Shown here: in pieces, positions 13,466 through 14,765 of the stretch
Layout of the letters: each line of letters starts with the position of its first letter
How positions within the stretch are numbered: the first letter of the stretch is position 1
NCBI GenBank assembly: GCA_031266895.1
Contig: JAISAD010000173.1
Coordinates: 1-14,765, forward strand
Source of the DNA: Bacteroidales bacterium
GTDB taxonomy: Bacteria; Bacteroidota; Bacteroidia; Bacteroidales; WCHB1-69
Direction of reading: 5' to 3'
Length of the DNA stretch: 14,765 nt
Position numbers and translations under genes: made by a program
Notes under the pieces: generated by a model
What the model saw: the letters and a program-made list of their open reading frames with translations, nothing else
Told to the model about the DNA's origin: nothing
Databases searched by the model: none

Positions 13466-14765
13466 ATGAGAAAGAGTACGTTTTTAATTGTAATATTAGC
13501 TGCATATGTATTCTCGTATGCACAAAATGTAGTACCAATTGGAGATGCGAAGAAAGCATCTATGAATTTTCTTGCAGAAAGAGTGAACATTACATCGGCG
13601 AAAAGCGAGTTGGTTTTAACTCTCCAACAAACTGTAACCGATGAAGATGGCACCCCACTTTACTATCGTTTTCAAATTGGAGACAGGGGCTTTGTAATTG
13701 TTTCCGCTGTTGATGCAATTGCACCCGTATTGGCTTTCTCTTTGGAATCTAACTATGAAGGCAACAATTCATCAGAATATTTGTTAAATCAGTATGCAAA
13801 GGGTATTAAATTGGTGAAAAAATATCCTGAATTGGCCTACAGCGATGCAAAAGGCGCATGGAAACGCTATAGCGCTGCCAATTTTACAGTAAATGACACT
13901 AAAGGTGTTACACTGTCAGCCGTAGAACCACTGACCACATCCAATTGGGATCAGGGACGTTATTATAACGCAATATGTCCCTTTAATCCAAACGTTTCAA
14001 ATAGTGCTGATTTGGATAATCGTGCTTATGCGGGTTGTGTGGCCGTGGCAATGAGTGGTCTATTATACTATTACAGATATCCCGATAAAGGAAGTATAGG
14101 TTATTCGTATATTCCGGTGGATCGCGGCGATTCTCAAAATCCGCTTAACCCTCCTTTTACATATCCGCGTCAAGTCATATCTCCTTCGCAGCAAAATTTT
14201 AATTATGATGCAATGACCAATACACTCAACAGTTACAATCATGAGGTGGCCAAATTGATGTATAACACGGGGGTTTCCGCGGCTATGTCTTACGGTTATG
14301 CAGGTTCTGGTGCGCAATCCGATTTTGCTTTCCAACAAATGAAAGATATTTGGAGATACTCTTCAAATGCGGCTATACGTCGATATCAGGAATTTAACAA
14401 TTACCGCGATTGGAGTTCTCAAGTGTTGAAACCGGAATTGAATGCCATGCGTCCGCTCTATTATTCGGCTTATCCTGCTACTGGTTCAGGTCATGCATGG
14501 ATTGTTGATGGCTACATTGATGTGGATAGTGTTACGACCTATTATCATTGCAATTGGGGCTGGGGCGGTATGGATAACGGATTCTTCGCCTTAGGTGCAT
14601 TCAAATCCAAATATGTTGCTGGAGGAACTGACGTGGTTTTTAATGCTGGCGAATCCGTTTTTGCCGGATTGGCAGATTCTGCTTTATGTGCTAACGCTTT
14701 GGCAAAACCTGCTACTTCCTTTAAAAGAAATACTGCTCATTCGGGTTCTATTTCCGATGGGGCTG
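13466..14765 (+). CDS. Secreted C10 (streptopain-type) cysteine protease, 3' end missing
   Basis: The frame is open from the ATG at 13466 to the window edge, giving 433 visible residues. Residues 1-19 form a signal peptide (basic start, hydrophobic core, cleavage predicted after SYA). Residues 20 to about 150 are the inhibitory propeptide with the hallmark GDRGFVIVSAVDAIAPVLAF. The catalytic domain begins near TTSNWDQGRYYNAICPF. The nucleophile is Cys191 (AYAGCVAVAM) and the general base His343 (GSGHAWIVDGY). Asn363-Trp364 (HCNWGWGG) follow, as in streptopain, whose precursor uses Cys192 and His340. The YGYAGSGAQS segment is also diagnostic. About 30 residues after Cys191 there is a polar, Pro-rich stretch with an RGD triplet (220-222). 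The missing C-terminus could carry further beta domains and a T9SS sorting signal. Likely roles are extracellular protein digestion or host interaction; the substrate is unknown. Confidence 0.93.
   Translation, partial: MRKSTFLIVILAAYVFSYAQNVVPIGDAKKASMNFLAERVNITSAKSELVLTLQQTVTDEDGTPLYYRFQIGDRGFVIVSAVDAIAPVLAFSLESNYEGNNSSEYLLNQYAKGIKLVKKYPELAYSDAKGAWKRYSAANFTVNDTKGVTLSAVEPLTTSNWDQGRYYNAICPFNPNVSNSADLDNRAYAGCVAVAMSGLLYYYRYPDKGSIGYSYIPVDRGDSQNPLNPPFTYPRQVISPSQQNFNYDAMTNTLNSYNHEVAKLMYNTGVSAAMSYGYAGSGAQSDFAFQQMKDIWRYSSNAAIRRYQEFNNYRDWSSQVLKPELNAMRPLYYSAYPATGSGHAWIVDGYIDVDSVTTYYHCNWGWGGMDNGFFALGAFKSKYVAGGTDVVFNAGESVFAGLADSALCANALAKPATSFKRNTAHSGSISDGA

Noticed and set aside
1..14765. CRISPR array, tRNA, rRNA, insertion sequence or phage genes
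   Set aside because: I looked for regularly spaced repeats, tRNA-like cloverleaf sequence, terminal inverted repeats and transposase or integrase motifs and saw none.

Overview
The window is an ordinary chromosomal stretch from an anaerobic member of the Bacteroidetes, most likely the order Bacteroidales. The evidence is the ftsX / DUF3098 / uppP / truB gene order typical of that phylum, promoter elements of the TAnnTTTG type rather than TATAAT, little visible Shine-Dalgarno sequence, a type IX secretion (T9SS) sorting-tail remnant, and a multi-cluster [FeFe] hydrogenase. Genus cannot be set from the sequence alone.

Layout. Bases 1-2952 (+) are the 3' part of dnaE, cut by the window edge. 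Facing it on the minus strand is a two-gene unit: a 593-residue [FeFe] hydrogenase catalytic subunit (3560-5341) followed by a NuoE-like [2Fe-2S] subunit (3038-3526), ending in a hairpin plus U-tract terminator. Bases 5342-6118 have no intact gene. They hold the hydrogenase promoter, a strong hairpin, a GC-rich orphan T9SS sorting-domain tail without a start codon, and the glmM promoter. glmM follows on the plus strand (6119-7513). Convergent to it is a minus-strand unit of a chagasin-like lipoprotein (9424-9837), a GT-A glycosyltransferase (8180-9415) and nth (7539-8183); the last two overlap by 4 bases. From 10013 to 13292 the plus strand carries ftsX, a DUF3098 membrane protein, uppP, truB and rlmH. 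A hairpin with the rlmH stop codon in its loop closes this run. A secreted C10 (streptopain-type) cysteine protease starts at 13466 and runs off the window.

Functions. The hydrogenase unit points to fermentative H2 metabolism linked to NAD(H) and/or ferredoxin. glmM and uppP serve cell-envelope precursor supply, and ftsX serves cell-wall remodelling at division. truB and rlmH modify tRNA and 23S rRNA; dnaE and nth serve replication and base-excision repair. The C10 protease and the chagasin-like lipoprotein are envelope or secreted proteins.

I found no CRISPR array, transposase, phage gene, tRNA or rRNA. The points most worth a second look are the hydrogenase unit lacking a NuoF-like flavin subunit, the orphan sorting-domain tail with an abrupt GC step, and the details of the C10 protease. 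I see no clear evidence of a wholly new multi-gene system.
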